NCBI RefSeq assembly: GCF_002787055.1 | Contig: NZ_CP024808.1 | Span: 248,001 to 312,000, forward strand | Length of the DNA: 64,000 nt | Direction of reading: 5' to 3' | Source: Candidatus Nitrosotenuis aquarius | GTDB taxonomy: Archaea; Thermoproteota; Nitrososphaeria; Nitrososphaerales; Nitrosopumilaceae | Shown: positions 53,528 through 61,594 of the stretch, piece after piece | Position numbering within the stretch: the first letter of the stretch is position 1 | Layout: each line of letters opens with the position of its first letter | Made by a program: the position numbers and the translations under genes | The notes under the pieces: generated by a model | What the model saw: the letters and a program-made list of their open reading frames with translations, nothing else | The model's database searches: none | Told to the model about the DNA's origin: nothing

Positions 53528-54679
53528 TTGCAACATTATGCCGTGGAAAATAAACTGATCATTCTCTTGTCACTGGTTGTGCTGACGGGATTGTATGGTG
53601 ACATTTATGCAGATGTGATGATCCCAGAAGATGAAATTCTAGGATACTATGATTCTGAGGGAATTTACACCATTGTGGGCGCAGTAAAAAACACTGAAAA
53701 CTATGCTGTATTGCCAGTGATTCATTTGACTATACTTGATAATGGCAAAGAGATCTCTATTGTCCAGAGTCTTCCGACTGTTTTTCCAAATAAGGACATT
53801 CCATTTAAAATCAAATCTCACGAAATATCTGGGACTGATGCATCAATTACGAGTTTTGATGTAACGTTCAGGCAAGCTTTTGATACACATGAGTCAAAAG
53901 TAGAAGTAGTCTATGACAGAACACTGAAAAAACACGCAGATGGCCACCTAACTGGAAAAATAATCAACAAAGGAAATCAAACTCAATACAATGTCAAAAT
54001 TTACGCCACAATTCATGGAGAGAACAATTCATTCATTGATACTGCAAAAAACCTTGAAAAAATCGATAAAATAGAGCCTGGCCAAATCATTAACTTTACA
54101 ATGTATCCTGATCCTACTGTTGCGCAAGACATTCATTATTACAGCTGTTTTGCAATAGGTGATGAAACAATTATTCCATTATATGCTGTCAGGGATGGTG
54201 AAAAATTCAATTTTCGTTATGATTCTACTGCGTGGTTTGTAGTGGATGAGGGATTTGATGAGACCGGCACAATACTTTCGCTTAAAGGCGTGAACTCTTT
54301 TAGGTTCCCCACATATGTGAATTTTGAATTTCCAAAGACTTCGGAAAATGAAAAATTTGCAGTTGCCGTTGATGGTAAGACCATTCCTTTCATCCAAAGT
54401 ATCGATGAAGAAGGTAATTGGCATGTCGCGTTTGATGTATCGGGTTCTACTCAGAACAAGATTGTGATTTCTGGCTTTGAGAAACCAAATTTAGTCACTG
54501 ACCAAAAAAGTGAGTCAATCGTGGAGTCGAGCGAACCTGTGGCTGAGTCACAAGGCACACAGGCCGAATCGCAAAAGGAGGCGGATTATTCTAACTTGTA
54601 TTATGTGGTTCCTGTCATTATTGCTGCTGGAATCGGAATTGTTGTTTTTTCACTTAGAAAAGCAAAGCCTGCAGTCTAG
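53528..54679 (+). CDS. Secreted membrane-anchored beta-rich protein
   Basis: 383 aa. Signal sequence LIILLSLVVLTGLYGDIYA (about 10-28), a long beta-rich outside region with FxxxYNVKIYATIHGENNSFIDTAKNLEKIDKIEPG repeated style of archaeal COG1361/CARDB-like modules, an EPVAESQGTQAESQ linker, and a C-terminal helix YYVVPVIIAAGIGIVVFSLRKAK (about 358-378) with positive tail. Type I topology: outside domain, cytoplasmic Arg/Lys end. TTG 53528 starts the frame; GTG 53543 is possible. Typical thaumarchaeal surface protein, function unknown. Confidence 0.7.
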   Translation: MQHYAVENKLIILLSLVVLTGLYGDIYADVMIPEDEILGYYDSEGIYTIVGAVKNTENYAVLPVIHLTILDNGKEISIVQSLPTVFPNKDIPFKIKSHEISGTDASITSFDVTFRQAFDTHESKVEVVYDRTLKKHADGHLTGKIINKGNQTQYNVKIYATIHGENNSFIDTAKNLEKIDKIEPGQIINFTMYPDPTVAQDIHYYSCFAIGDETIIPLYAVRDGEKFNFRYDSTAWFVVDEGFDETGTILSLKGVNSFRFPTYVNFEFPKTSENEKFAVAVDGKTIPFIQSIDEEGNWHVAFDVSGSTQNKIVISGFEKPNLVTDQKSESIVESSEPVAESQGTQAESQKEADYSNLYYVVPVIIAAGIGIVVFSLRKAKPAV

Positions 54680-55350
54680 CTTTTTGGCAGCATTATTGTA
54701 AATGTCGTTGGGTTGTTTTTTGCCGAGATGGTACCACGATGTCTCTCTATGATGTTTTTACAGCTTGCCAAACCAAGACCAGTTCCAGTTGTCTTTGTAG
54801 TAAATAATGGTTCAAAGATTTTTTCCAAATTGTCTTCACTGATGCCTGGGCCGGAATCCTCGACTTCTATTATTACGTGATCTTTTGTTTCTGACGCATT
54901 GATTGTGATTGTACCTGATTTGTCCATTGCCTCAATTGCGTTGCTAATCAAGTTCACAAAAACAATTTCAAGCTTATCGATATCGCACATAATTTGAGGA
55001 TTATTTTTTGGTAAATGTACTGTGACATCGTCTGACGTTTGTACTCTGTCTATGATTTTTTTTAGAATGTCATGTAACGAATGAGTCTGTAGCTTCAACG
55101 GAGGTAATTTTATGTAATTTAGAACATCTTCTATTTGATGATACATTTTTCTTGCTTCTTCTTCAATCAATGCAAGCTGGTCTAGTGATCTCTTGTCAAG
55201 TTTATTTTTAGAGTTCTTTCTGACCATTGTAGTATAATTGATTATGACCGTTAGTGGATTGCGCATATCATGAGTGATTCGCGATGTCAGCTCTCCAATA
55301 TGTATCAGCTTGTCTAGTTTTTGCCGTCCGTCTTGCTCTTCTACTGCCAT
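54676..55350 (-). CDS. Soluble histidine kinase (minimal HisKA-HATPase)
   Basis: 224 aa: HisKA SRITHDMRNPLTVIINYTTMVR (His near 26), N-box NLISNAIEAMDKSGTI, G1 EDSGPGISEDNLEKIFEPLFTTKTTGTGLGLASCKNI. There is no sensor or membrane helix. It shares the IFEPLFTTK-TGTGLGL block and HDMRNPLT with the kinase at 16741. The start is at 55350; stop overlaps the convergent surface-protein gene by 4 nt. Its partner regulator is not next to it. Confidence 0.9.
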   Translation of the reverse strand: MAVEEQDGRQKLDKLIHIGELTSRITHDMRNPLTVIINYTTMVRKNSKNKLDKRSLDQLALIEEEARKMYHQIEDVLNYIKLPPLKLQTHSLHDILKKIIDRVQTSDDVTVHLPKNNPQIMCDIDKLEIVFVNLISNAIEAMDKSGTITINASETKDHVIIEVEDSGPGISEDNLEKIFEPLFTTKTTGTGLGLASCKNIIERHRGTISAKNNPTTFTIMLPKS

Positions 55351-55395
55351 GAGGTTTATCCTGTTTCTAGTAGTGTTTTAACTTATTTGCATACT

Positions 55396-55512
55396 TTGAG
55401 CCTAATTTACAAAAATGGTTCTGAAGGACCATTGGGGATACCATTTGGTCTGGCAAGGGAAATTTATGGCATTGGTCCAACAGACCTAACAAACCAAAGA
55501 CAATTCAGTTAG
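55396..55512 (+). CDS. 38-aa conserved-looking miniprotein (tentative)
   Basis: TTG 55396 to TAG 55510-55512 with the Gly/Pro-rich string NGSEGPLGIPFGLAREIYGIG and ending LTNQRQFS. Codon pattern and the ordered Gly/Ile/Pro content look protein-like. It lies in the 204-nt gap between two minus-strand genes with TTTTAACTTATTT upstream. It is not a recognised family; low certainty. Confidence 0.4.
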   Translation: MSLIYKNGSEGPLGIPFGLAREIYGIGPTDLTNQRQFS

Positions 55513-55554
55513 TATTCTTGTGTATGTCTAAATGATTCAAACAACACATCATGT

Positions 55555-55842
55555 TTATTCCATACATTTTGGCAGCTTACCATCGTGTTTTTCTTGATAT
55601 TCTTTTAAGAGTTGAGAGCCAATCTGCTCGTGATTTGATGCTATTGAATACTTGAATCGTTTTGCTTCTTTGATGCATGAATTGTTTAGTGATTCTGAAA
55701 TTGATTGTCTGAGGTTTGCCGTATTCCCAATGTACAAAATCTTCATTGCTGCATGCATCATGTAAACGCCACCCTCTTCGGGAATCTTTGATATCTGTTC
55801 CAAGTTATAATCTAGCCATTCCGACCATGCAATTTCGGTCAT
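55555..55842 (-). CDS. GIY-YIG-like small nuclease domain
   Basis: 95 aa. GGVYMMHAAMKILYIGNTANLRQSI is the GIY-YIG core (GVY and YIG, with the Arg of NLRQ and a possible Glu later at EYQEKHDG). Compact single-domain archaeal versions are usually of unknown role. It may be inactive if the catalytic Glu is not E86. A SF of homing nucleases and UvrC share the fold. Confidence 0.7.
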   Translation of the reverse strand: MTEIAWSEWLDYNLEQISKIPEEGGVYMMHAAMKILYIGNTANLRQSISESLNNSCIKEAKRFKYSIASNHEQIGSQLLKEYQEKHDGKLPKCME

Positions 55843-55874
55843 ACTGTGCTGATTCTGTGGCCTTGTTTTGAATG

Positions 55875-56774
55875 TTATTTATCTAGCAGTCCCTTTAGTC
55901 CAACACAACGGTTCCTAATTGTTACCTCGGTAACTCCTGCGGCCACCGATATGTCCTTTTGCGATCTAATTTCTCCATTAGATACACATGCCAAATACAG
56001 TGCAGCTGCAGCAAGACCCATTGGGTCCTTTCCTGCAACCATTCCTATTACTTTAGCTTTGTTGAGTATCTCCATTGCTTTTCTTTTGGTTTTTTCAGAA
56101 AGATTTGCCATGCTTGCAATCCTTGCTATCCCTTTTGTTGGGTCTGCTACCGGCATTTTGAGATCTAGCTCTTTGTATATGAGTCTGTAGCACCTTGCTA
56201 CGTCTTTTCGCCTGATGTTGATGCTCTCTGCAACGTCGTCTAGGGTTCTTGGAGTCTCTGTATTCCTGCATGCTGCATAAAGACAAGCAGCAATCAGTCC
56301 GTGAATGGATCTGCCTCTAACTAGCTTTTTCTCCATTGCCTTTCTGTAGATATATGCTGCCTTTTCAATTACTGCGTCCGCAAGACCCAACTTGTCTTTC
56401 ATTTTTCCAAGTTCATTTAGTGCCTGTCTTAGATTTCTATCTGCAGATGTATGTGCCTGGGTTCTGCTGTCCCACGTTCGTAATCGTTCAATAGAATTCT
56501 TCATCGACGCTGATAATGGTTTTCCCGTGGCGTCCTTGTCCGCACTTCCTATCACGGTGGATAATCCCATGTCATGCATCGTAAGTGATGTGGCGGCACC
56601 TACTCTACTTTTGTCTGATTCGTCATTTGAAAACGATCTCCATTCCGGCCCAGCCTCCTCAATTTTTTCTGCTGCCACATAGCCGCAATTTCTGCAATAA
56701 ATCTCGCCAGTTACTGCATCTACCTGTATGGTGTTCTTTGCACATGATGGGCATCTTGACTGCGATGTTGTCAT
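55875..56774 (-). CDS. tfb: Transcription initiation factor TFB
   Basis: 299 aa. Zinc ribbon CPSCAKNTIQVDAVTGEIYCRNCG (about 8-31), B-finger EWRSFSNDE, and two cyclin repeats: first about 105-190 with GLADAVIEKAAYIYRKAMEKKLVRGRS, second about 200-290 with ARIASMANLSEKTKRKAMEILNKA and RSQKDISVAAGVTEVTIRNR. It recruits RNA polymerase to TATA promoters bound by TBP. Thaumarchaea usually have several TFB copies; only this one is in the window. Confidence 0.95.
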   Translation of the reverse strand: MTTSQSRCPSCAKNTIQVDAVTGEIYCRNCGYVAAEKIEEAGPEWRSFSNDESDKSRVGAATSLTMHDMGLSTVIGSADKDATGKPLSASMKNSIERLRTWDSRTQAHTSADRNLRQALNELGKMKDKLGLADAVIEKAAYIYRKAMEKKLVRGRSIHGLIAACLYAACRNTETPRTLDDVAESINIRRKDVARCYRLIYKELDLKMPVADPTKGIARIASMANLSEKTKRKAMEILNKAKVIGMVAGKDPMGLAAAALYLACVSNGEIRSQKDISVAAGVTEVTIRNRCVGLKGLLDK

Positions 56775-56866
56775 CAGTCTATCTATAGGTCATTTTTAGT
56801 TATTATGGGTTCTACACAATTTCGATGATTATTTGTGTGTAGGTCAAGCTAAGACTCATTCTATGA

Positions 56867-57244
56867 TTATAGAACCTGTTTTTGGGATTTTTGTCTAGAG
56901 TGGTCTTTTAGCTTATCCGCAAGTTCTCTGAATATTTCATTTACGCTAACGTCGATCAGGTTAATCGTTGCATTGTCTTTTATGATTTGTCTTTCATATT
57001 TTTCTTTGAGTGCAAACATTACTGATGACCAATGCAGAACTCCTTTGATTTTTTCCTCCACTATGATATTTGTGTCCGGAAAATTAAATGACTGAAACAC
57101 CACACCGTTTGTCCAGTTTATGGTGGGTATTGCACCACCTGCGGTTTTACTGCTAAATGCAATCTGAGTCATCCAGTCTTCAAAATTATACTCGATGACT
57201 TCGTGTATTACGAGCTTTTTCCATGGTTCTATTGAAATCTCCAA
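56867..57244 (-). CDS. Hypothetical soluble protein
   Basis: 125 aa. MEISIEPWKKLVIHEVIEYNFEDWMTQ, IAFSSKTAGGAIPTINWTNGVVFQSFNFPD, IVEEKIKGVLHWSSVMFALKEKYE, IFRELADKLKDHSR: an alpha-beta protein with a conserved-looking Trp and Asn pattern. No Cys, no membrane helix. It lies divergent from the TrmB-like gene across 141 nt that include the 19-bp palindrome. Family not recognised. Confidence 0.6.
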   Translation of the reverse strand: MEISIEPWKKLVIHEVIEYNFEDWMTQIAFSSKTAGGAIPTINWTNGVVFQSFNFPDTNIIVEEKIKGVLHWSSVMFALKEKYERQIIKDNATINLIDVSVNEIFRELADKLKDHSRQKSQKQVL

Positions 57245-57324
57245 GATAATGTGGCTTTGAATGTCGGAATTATATAACTTTCAAAAGACTCGCGGAAAAA
57301 TCTATGGCATGATATGTGGCTGTC

Positions 57325-57343
57325 TGTCTGTTTTGAACAGACA
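57325..57343. promoter_or_regulatory. 19-bp palindromic operator candidate (copy 2, perfect)
   Basis: TGTCTGTTTTGAACAGACA: 8-bp perfect arms around TTG. It differs from 16686-16704 at one base. It lies 42 nt upstream of ATG 57386, just before a TATTATTTTATT box (57350-57361) whose spacing (about 30 nt) fits a leaderless start. Shared layout with copy 1 points to a common regulator. Confidence 0.65.
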
Positions 57344-57385
57344 AGATCTATTATTTTATTCGAGAATCGATACCCTGGGGATTAA

Positions 57386-58216
57386 ATGAACCACGAAGAA
57401 ATCATCAAAAATTTAGGCTTTTTTGGCCTAGAAGAAATCGACACCCAAGTATACATGGGATTACTCCAAACAGGACCAGTGTCCGTTGGAACTCTATCTG
57501 CAAAGCTGGACATTGACAGAGGCAAGACATATCGTGCATTAAACAGATTAAGAAACATGGGTGTAGTCAGCACTACATTTTCAAATCCGACACTGTGCTC
57601 TGCAATTCCACCGATGGAGGCATTGAGCGTGATCTTGGATAGAAAACAAGACGAATTGATCACAATGAAAAATCTGTCTGAGAAAATAATTCAAGACATT
57701 GATGTCATAGTAAAAGAAACCGACATGCAGGAGATTTCTTCCTTTGTAATAATCCAAGGACGCTCAAACATCTACTCGAGAATCAGTAAATTACTCCAAA
57801 AAGCAACCGGCGTAGTATATCTGGTTGGTCCCCCTGAAGACTTTATGAGAATGTATCATACCACAATTCCAGAAAGAATTCAACTGATTCGAGAAAATGG
57901 TGCTGAAGTTAGAATTCTAACTGAAATATCTGGAGAAAAAGAACTGGCCTTTATTCAAAGACTGAATCCAACTGAGATCCGTTTAGGAAAACTCCCTTCA
58001 AAAAGCAGAATGGTGGTGGAAGAAAACAGACAACTGATCATGTCTGGAGCACTGACTACTTCTATGGATCTAAATGACGAAAATGATTCTGTAATGCATA
58101 CTAACTCTTCTGAAATGGTTAGCAATATGTTTAGTTTGTGTGCGTTACTTTGGAACAAATCCAAGACTGCGGAAATCTTGGTTACTCCAAAAACAAAGAA
58201 GGTCAGATCACAATGA
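57386..58216 (+). CDS. TrmB-family transcriptional regulator
   Basis: 276 aa. N-terminal winged helix GFFGLEEIDTQVYMGLLQTGPVSVGTLSAKLDIDRGKTYRALNRLRNMGVVS (about 10-62), coiled coil (about 85-115), and a C-terminal effector domain with IIQGRSNIYSRISKLLQKATGVVYLVGPPEDFMRMYH and ILTEISGEKEL, the phospholipase-D-like TrmB sensor region. The family binds sugars or other small molecules. The palindrome before it may be its own operator. It overlaps the HisKA-only gene by 4 nt (ATGA). Confidence 0.85.
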   Translation: MNHEEIIKNLGFFGLEEIDTQVYMGLLQTGPVSVGTLSAKLDIDRGKTYRALNRLRNMGVVSTTFSNPTLCSAIPPMEALSVILDRKQDELITMKNLSEKIIQDIDVIVKETDMQEISSFVIIQGRSNIYSRISKLLQKATGVVYLVGPPEDFMRMYHTTIPERIQLIRENGAEVRILTEISGEKELAFIQRLNPTEIRLGKLPSKSRMVVEENRQLIMSGALTTSMDLNDENDSVMHTNSSEMVSNMFSLCALLWNKSKTAEILVTPKTKKVRSQ

Positions 58217-58488
58217 TGGGATACAAACCAGTTCACTGTGAGTCTCTTGATAACAAAATTTATCCAGAAGTAAATTCTGCAAGAAAAGAACTATACCAAA
58301 AAAGAAAAGAAGACTTGGTGAAAGAACTAGTGGATCCGATTTGCGTAATATCTAATGCAAATGAGCTTTTGTCATCTCGTCTTGGAAAATTCGTCGATGA
58401 TGAAACTCGAGCTTATTTTGAGATGATATCTCGGGCAATAACAAAAACAAGGACGCTAGTCGAAGAACTGCGCCAAGAGACTAACTGA
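58213..58488 (+). CDS. Degenerate HisKA-only protein coupled to the TrmB-like gene
   Basis: 91 aa from ATG 58213. The middle aligns with the HisKA dimer helix of the kinases at 16741 and 54676: KELVDPICVISNANELLSSRL, in place of HDMRNPLTVI-N, so the phosphoacceptor His is Lys. The helix ends ISRAITKTRTLVEELRQE, as in real HisKA. No ATPase domain follows. It could heterodimerise with the soluble kinases and act as a dominant-negative or adaptor. It is translationally coupled to the TrmB-like gene, so it may link that regulator to the kinases. Confidence 0.7.
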   Translation: MMGYKPVHCESLDNKIYPEVNSARKELYQKRKEDLVKELVDPICVISNANELLSSRLGKFVDDETRAYFEMISRAITKTRTLVEELRQETN

Positions 58489-59599
58489 GAAGACAATACG
58501 CGTATTTGGGCTTCATAGATGGATACATGATGCTGTCTGCGTTATCGGTGTGTCCTAGGCCAATGGCGTGTCCTAGTTCATGTCTCATTATCTTTTCAAC
58601 GCTTGCTACGTCATACAGCTGAAAACTACCATCACAATTGTAATCCCCTAGAGCAACTTCCACTACTCCTTTTCCTATATGTGCGTGCCCTAGTACTCCC
58701 TCTCCGAGCTTTCTTACTGTCCAGGTGACCCAGATATTTGCATCTGATTTGGTCTCTGTATAAGAGAACTTTACAATTGCTTTTCCCTGAGTCGAATTGA
58801 AGACATGACTTTCCCAGAACTTGGTTGATTGGGTTAATGTGCTCACATGATCTAATGGAAGTCCTGTGGGTTGTTTGTTTACAAAAATCTTGTAGTTCAG
58901 CACGTACGTGTTATTCTCTCGTGTTATGATGGGATCTGGAAATCCCGAAGAGCCTGCTTTTACTTGCTGTTCAAAATTCCATCGCTCATAATCTCGCAAG
59001 AATTTTTTAATCACATCGAAACTTGGGTTTGGATACTCAATGTATCGTTTGTCTTTTGTCGCTTTGGAAGAGATCTTGCTTGTGTATGATTCAAATGTTT
59101 TCTGATCTGGCGTCATACTCCAGTTCTTTGGCTTCTCAGTTGGTTTGTATGGGTATTTTTTGATTACTTTGTCTGCAAATTCCTTATAGTTTTTTGCTAC
59201 TGTGTTGTTTGGATACAACTGATATGCTCGGTCAAAGTAGATTTTTGCTTCTTTGTACTCGCCATAGTTGCCAAAGCCCACTCCGAGTCCAAGTAGCGCT
59301 GTGATGTCCCTGCTGTCTTTTTTGTAAACCTTGTAAAAGTCTGACATTGATTTTTGGTGCAAACCTAGGTTGCTTTGTGCAACTCCTTTCATTTTTAGTA
59401 CTGTTGCATGATCTGGATAGTTTTTGAGAATTTTATCATATAATACGATTGCTTCTTTGTATTGCCCCTTTACAAAGTGTTTTGCGGCTTCTTTGTATGC
59501 AATGTTTGCCTGTTTGGCTACTTCGTCTGCGAAAGTCGGTTCCGTCTGAATGGTTATTAACGTAAATACTACAAAAATCATAATAACGAAATATTTCAT
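58481..59599 (-). CDS. Secreted TPR protein with matrixin-like metalloprotease domain
   Basis: 372 aa. Signal peptide YFVIMIFVVFTLITIQTEPTFA (about 3-24). Three or so TPR units follow (about 27-130, such as AAKHFVKGQYKEAIVLYDKILKNYP and AKIYFDRAYQLYPNN). The C-terminal protease domain contains MRHELGHAIGLGHTDN (about 338-353), the HExxHxxGxxH zinc motif, followed by the Met-turn SIMYPSM. This is an M10-like metzincin without a visible Cys-switch propeptide. The 3' end overlaps the HisKA-only gene by 8 nt. Confidence 0.85.
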   Translation of the reverse strand: MKYFVIMIFVVFTLITIQTEPTFADEVAKQANIAYKEAAKHFVKGQYKEAIVLYDKILKNYPDHATVLKMKGVAQSNLGLHQKSMSDFYKVYKKDSRDITALLGLGVGFGNYGEYKEAKIYFDRAYQLYPNNTVAKNYKEFADKVIKKYPYKPTEKPKNWSMTPDQKTFESYTSKISSKATKDKRYIEYPNPSFDVIKKFLRDYERWNFEQQVKAGSSGFPDPIITRENNTYVLNYKIFVNKQPTGLPLDHVSTLTQSTKFWESHVFNSTQGKAIVKFSYTETKSDANIWVTWTVRKLGEGVLGHAHIGKGVVEVALGDYNCDGSFQLYDVASVEKIMRHELGHAIGLGHTDNADSIMYPSMKPKYAYCLLS

Positions 59600-59602
59600 G
59601 TG

Positions 59603-59938
59603 ATGATTATGATTGGACTTGGTAATAATTTGAACGAACTAAAGATACGAATCCAAAAGTTACATCAAGAAATCAATGCGCTTGGCGAACCAAATTTGCC
59701 TCTTGAACAAATGATTGGTACAACCAATGTTCTGCGCCAAAATGAGTATCTTGTAAAATCAGATGAAAAAAAGACTGATCTGATTGAAGCTTACATGGAG
59801 TATACTAAACAACTAGAACAAATAGTAAATTCATTATTTTCAATTCAATCCGATCTCAAAGATTTGATAAAAACAGAAGCATCCCTAATAGAATCTGAAA
59901 AACCAAAGAAAGTAACAAAAAAAGGTAAAAAAGCCTAA
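59603..59938 (+). CDS. Coiled-coil hypothetical protein
   Basis: 111 aa from ATG 59603; GTG 59600 and ATG 59609 are in frame. Helical: LNELKIRIQKLHQEINALG, MIGTTNVLRQNEYLV, YMEYTKQLEQIVNSLFSIQSDLKDLIKTEASL, with a Lys-rich tail KPKKVTKKGKKA. It is divergent from the TPR protease gene with almost no intergenic DNA, so its promoter (TAAATACT near 59562) lies inside that gene. Role unknown; stop is 1 nt from birA end. Confidence 0.6.
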   Translation: MIMIGLGNNLNELKIRIQKLHQEINALGEPNLPLEQMIGTTNVLRQNEYLVKSDEKKTDLIEAYMEYTKQLEQIVNSLFSIQSDLKDLIKTEASLIESEKPKKVTKKGKKA

Positions 59939-59939
59939 C

Positions 59940-60941
59940 TTACTTGTGATACGATATATCGCCAGACGTGATCCTGGTTGATTTTGAACCATGACGCACA
60001 ATTAGGCTGCCGTCTTTGTCCAATCCTATTGCTTTGCCTGATATTTTAGTGCCTAGATCTGTAACTGTGATGTTTTGCCCAATAGTTGAAGACTTTTTTG
60101 TCCATTGTTCTGTTATTTCATGTGTTTTGTTTGCATGCAACAATCCTAATGCCGCTTCAAGCTCAAAGAGAAACTCTTTGACTAGGTCTGCCGGTTTTAC
60201 ATTTTTCTTTTCTACTAGAGTAGTTACGCCATAAAAATTCCTATTCTTTTTTATCTTGCTTTCGATTTGTTTTGCATTTACGTGAAAGTTTATTCCAACC
60301 CCGACTGTAACGCTTTCTATTTTTGTTGATTCGATTGATGCATCAATTATTATTCCTGCAACTTTTTTTCCGTTCAACGTAAGATCGTTTGGCCATTTGA
60401 GCTTAGTTTTTATCCCAAGTGTCTTCTCAATTGCGTTTGCAAGTGCGATTGCCACTGCAAATGGGATGAGTGTTATTTTGTATATGTCAAAGATTGGCTC
60501 CAAAATGATTGACAGCCAAATTCCTCCCTTTGGAGAAATCCACTGTCTTCCCTGTCTTCCCTTTCCAAGTGTCTGTGACTCTGCTATTATGACTGAGCCA
60601 AAATTTGTCTTGTCTTTTGCAATATTCGTGGCAACACTCTGTGTAGAATCTATTACATCATAATAGTAGACTCTTTTTCCAAGTTGTTTTGTCTTTATCC
60701 CATCAGTTATCTCCCATGGGAGTAAAAGGCTAGTTGTATCAATTAGTCGATATCCAAGATTTTGTTTTGACTCTATCTTGTATCCGAGAGATTGTATTTT
60801 TTTGATGTGTTTCCAGATTGCTACCCTGCTTATCTTTAGGACTTCGCTTAGGTCTTCTCCTGAGAGATATTCTAGGCGATGAGCCTTGAGGAATTGTAAA
60901 ACCTTGACTAGTCCTTGGTTTTCATCTGAAGTGTATAGCAA
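59940..60941 (-). CDS. birA: Biotin-protein ligase with N-terminal HTH
   Basis: 333 aa. Winged HTH (HRLEYLSGEDLSEVLKISRVAIWKHIKKIQSLGYKIES, about 16-53), catalytic AESQTLGKGRQGRQWISPKGG (near 117-138), KWPNDLTLNGKKVAGIIIDA (catalytic Lys), and C-terminal GKAIGLDKDGSLIVRHG. The enzyme makes biotinyl-AMP and loads biotin carboxyl carrier proteins, needed for acetyl-CoA/propionyl-CoA carboxylase in the carbon-fixation cycle; with its HTH it can also be a repressor of biotin genes. Confidence 0.95.
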   Translation of the reverse strand: MLYTSDENQGLVKVLQFLKAHRLEYLSGEDLSEVLKISRVAIWKHIKKIQSLGYKIESKQNLGYRLIDTTSLLLPWEITDGIKTKQLGKRVYYYDVIDSTQSVATNIAKDKTNFGSVIIAESQTLGKGRQGRQWISPKGGIWLSIILEPIFDIYKITLIPFAVAIALANAIEKTLGIKTKLKWPNDLTLNGKKVAGIIIDASIESTKIESVTVGVGINFHVNAKQIESKIKKNRNFYGVTTLVEKKNVKPADLVKEFLFELEAALGLLHANKTHEITEQWTKKSSTIGQNITVTDLGTKISGKAIGLDKDGSLIVRHGSKSTRITSGDISYHK

Positions 60942-60977
60942 TAATGACTTGATTATAACGTGGTTGATTTAAGATTT

Positions 60978-61523
60978 CTAAAAACCAATGTCAATATCAA
61001 AGCCGCCGTCTCCGCCACCCATATCGCCACCTGCGTCCCCTCCAGCATCTGCCCCAGCGTCTGACATTTGGTTTTCAGCACCTGGTGGAACTTGGTCTGG
61101 TGGAACATAGCTACCCATTGACGCTCCAATCATTGAGAACATCATTGAGAACATCATCATGTTCATTATTCCAAAGAACATCATCATGGCAAAGTCGGAC
61201 TTGTTAGAGCCCATGAATTCTTCTAGTTTCTTTTTGTCTCCAAGCTTGTATAGTTGAACCATCTGGTTCCATTTTTGCTCCATTTCGTAGATTCGTTGTT
61301 GGAGTTCATTATTTCCCTTGTCTGTGATGTTTAACTCAATTTTTTCTCCACCGAGAAACCCCTTCTTTTTATCTACTTTGATAAATCCACGCTCTTCAAG
61401 TTTTTCTAGTATTTGGTTTAATTCTTCAGGCGAAATTCCAGTCTTGGCACGTATTTTGTCAAATTTTTTAGCGCCGTTTTTTATTGCGCCTAATACGATA
61501 ATGTCTTTTGGCTCTTCTTCCAT
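60978..61523 (-). CDS. Winged-helix protein with Met-rich membrane segment and Gly/Asp tail
   Basis: 181 aa. Residues 1-75 are a winged helix: KNGAKKFDKIRAKTGISPEELNQILEKLEERGFIKVDKKKG. A coiled coil follows, then FAMMMFFGIMNMMMFSMMFSMIGASMG (about 112-138), a hydrophobic segment with 11 Met, and a C-terminal DAGADAGGDAGGDMGGGDGG tail. Met-rich runs often bind copper(I), and copper is central to ammonia oxidation. The layout suggests a membrane-bound regulator, perhaps of copper response; this is inference. It lies 36 nt from birA. Confidence 0.65.
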   Translation of the reverse strand: MEEEPKDIIVLGAIKNGAKKFDKIRAKTGISPEELNQILEKLEERGFIKVDKKKGFLGGEKIELNITDKGNNELQQRIYEMEQKWNQMVQLYKLGDKKKLEEFMGSNKSDFAMMMFFGIMNMMMFSMMFSMIGASMGSYVPPDQVPPGAENQMSDAGADAGGDAGGDMGGGDGGFDIDIGF

Positions 61524-61594
61524 GATGATGATTCTTGTATAGTCTATAATAATTTTGCAAAATAGATTATAATCCGTTATAAGTAAACTGTGTC

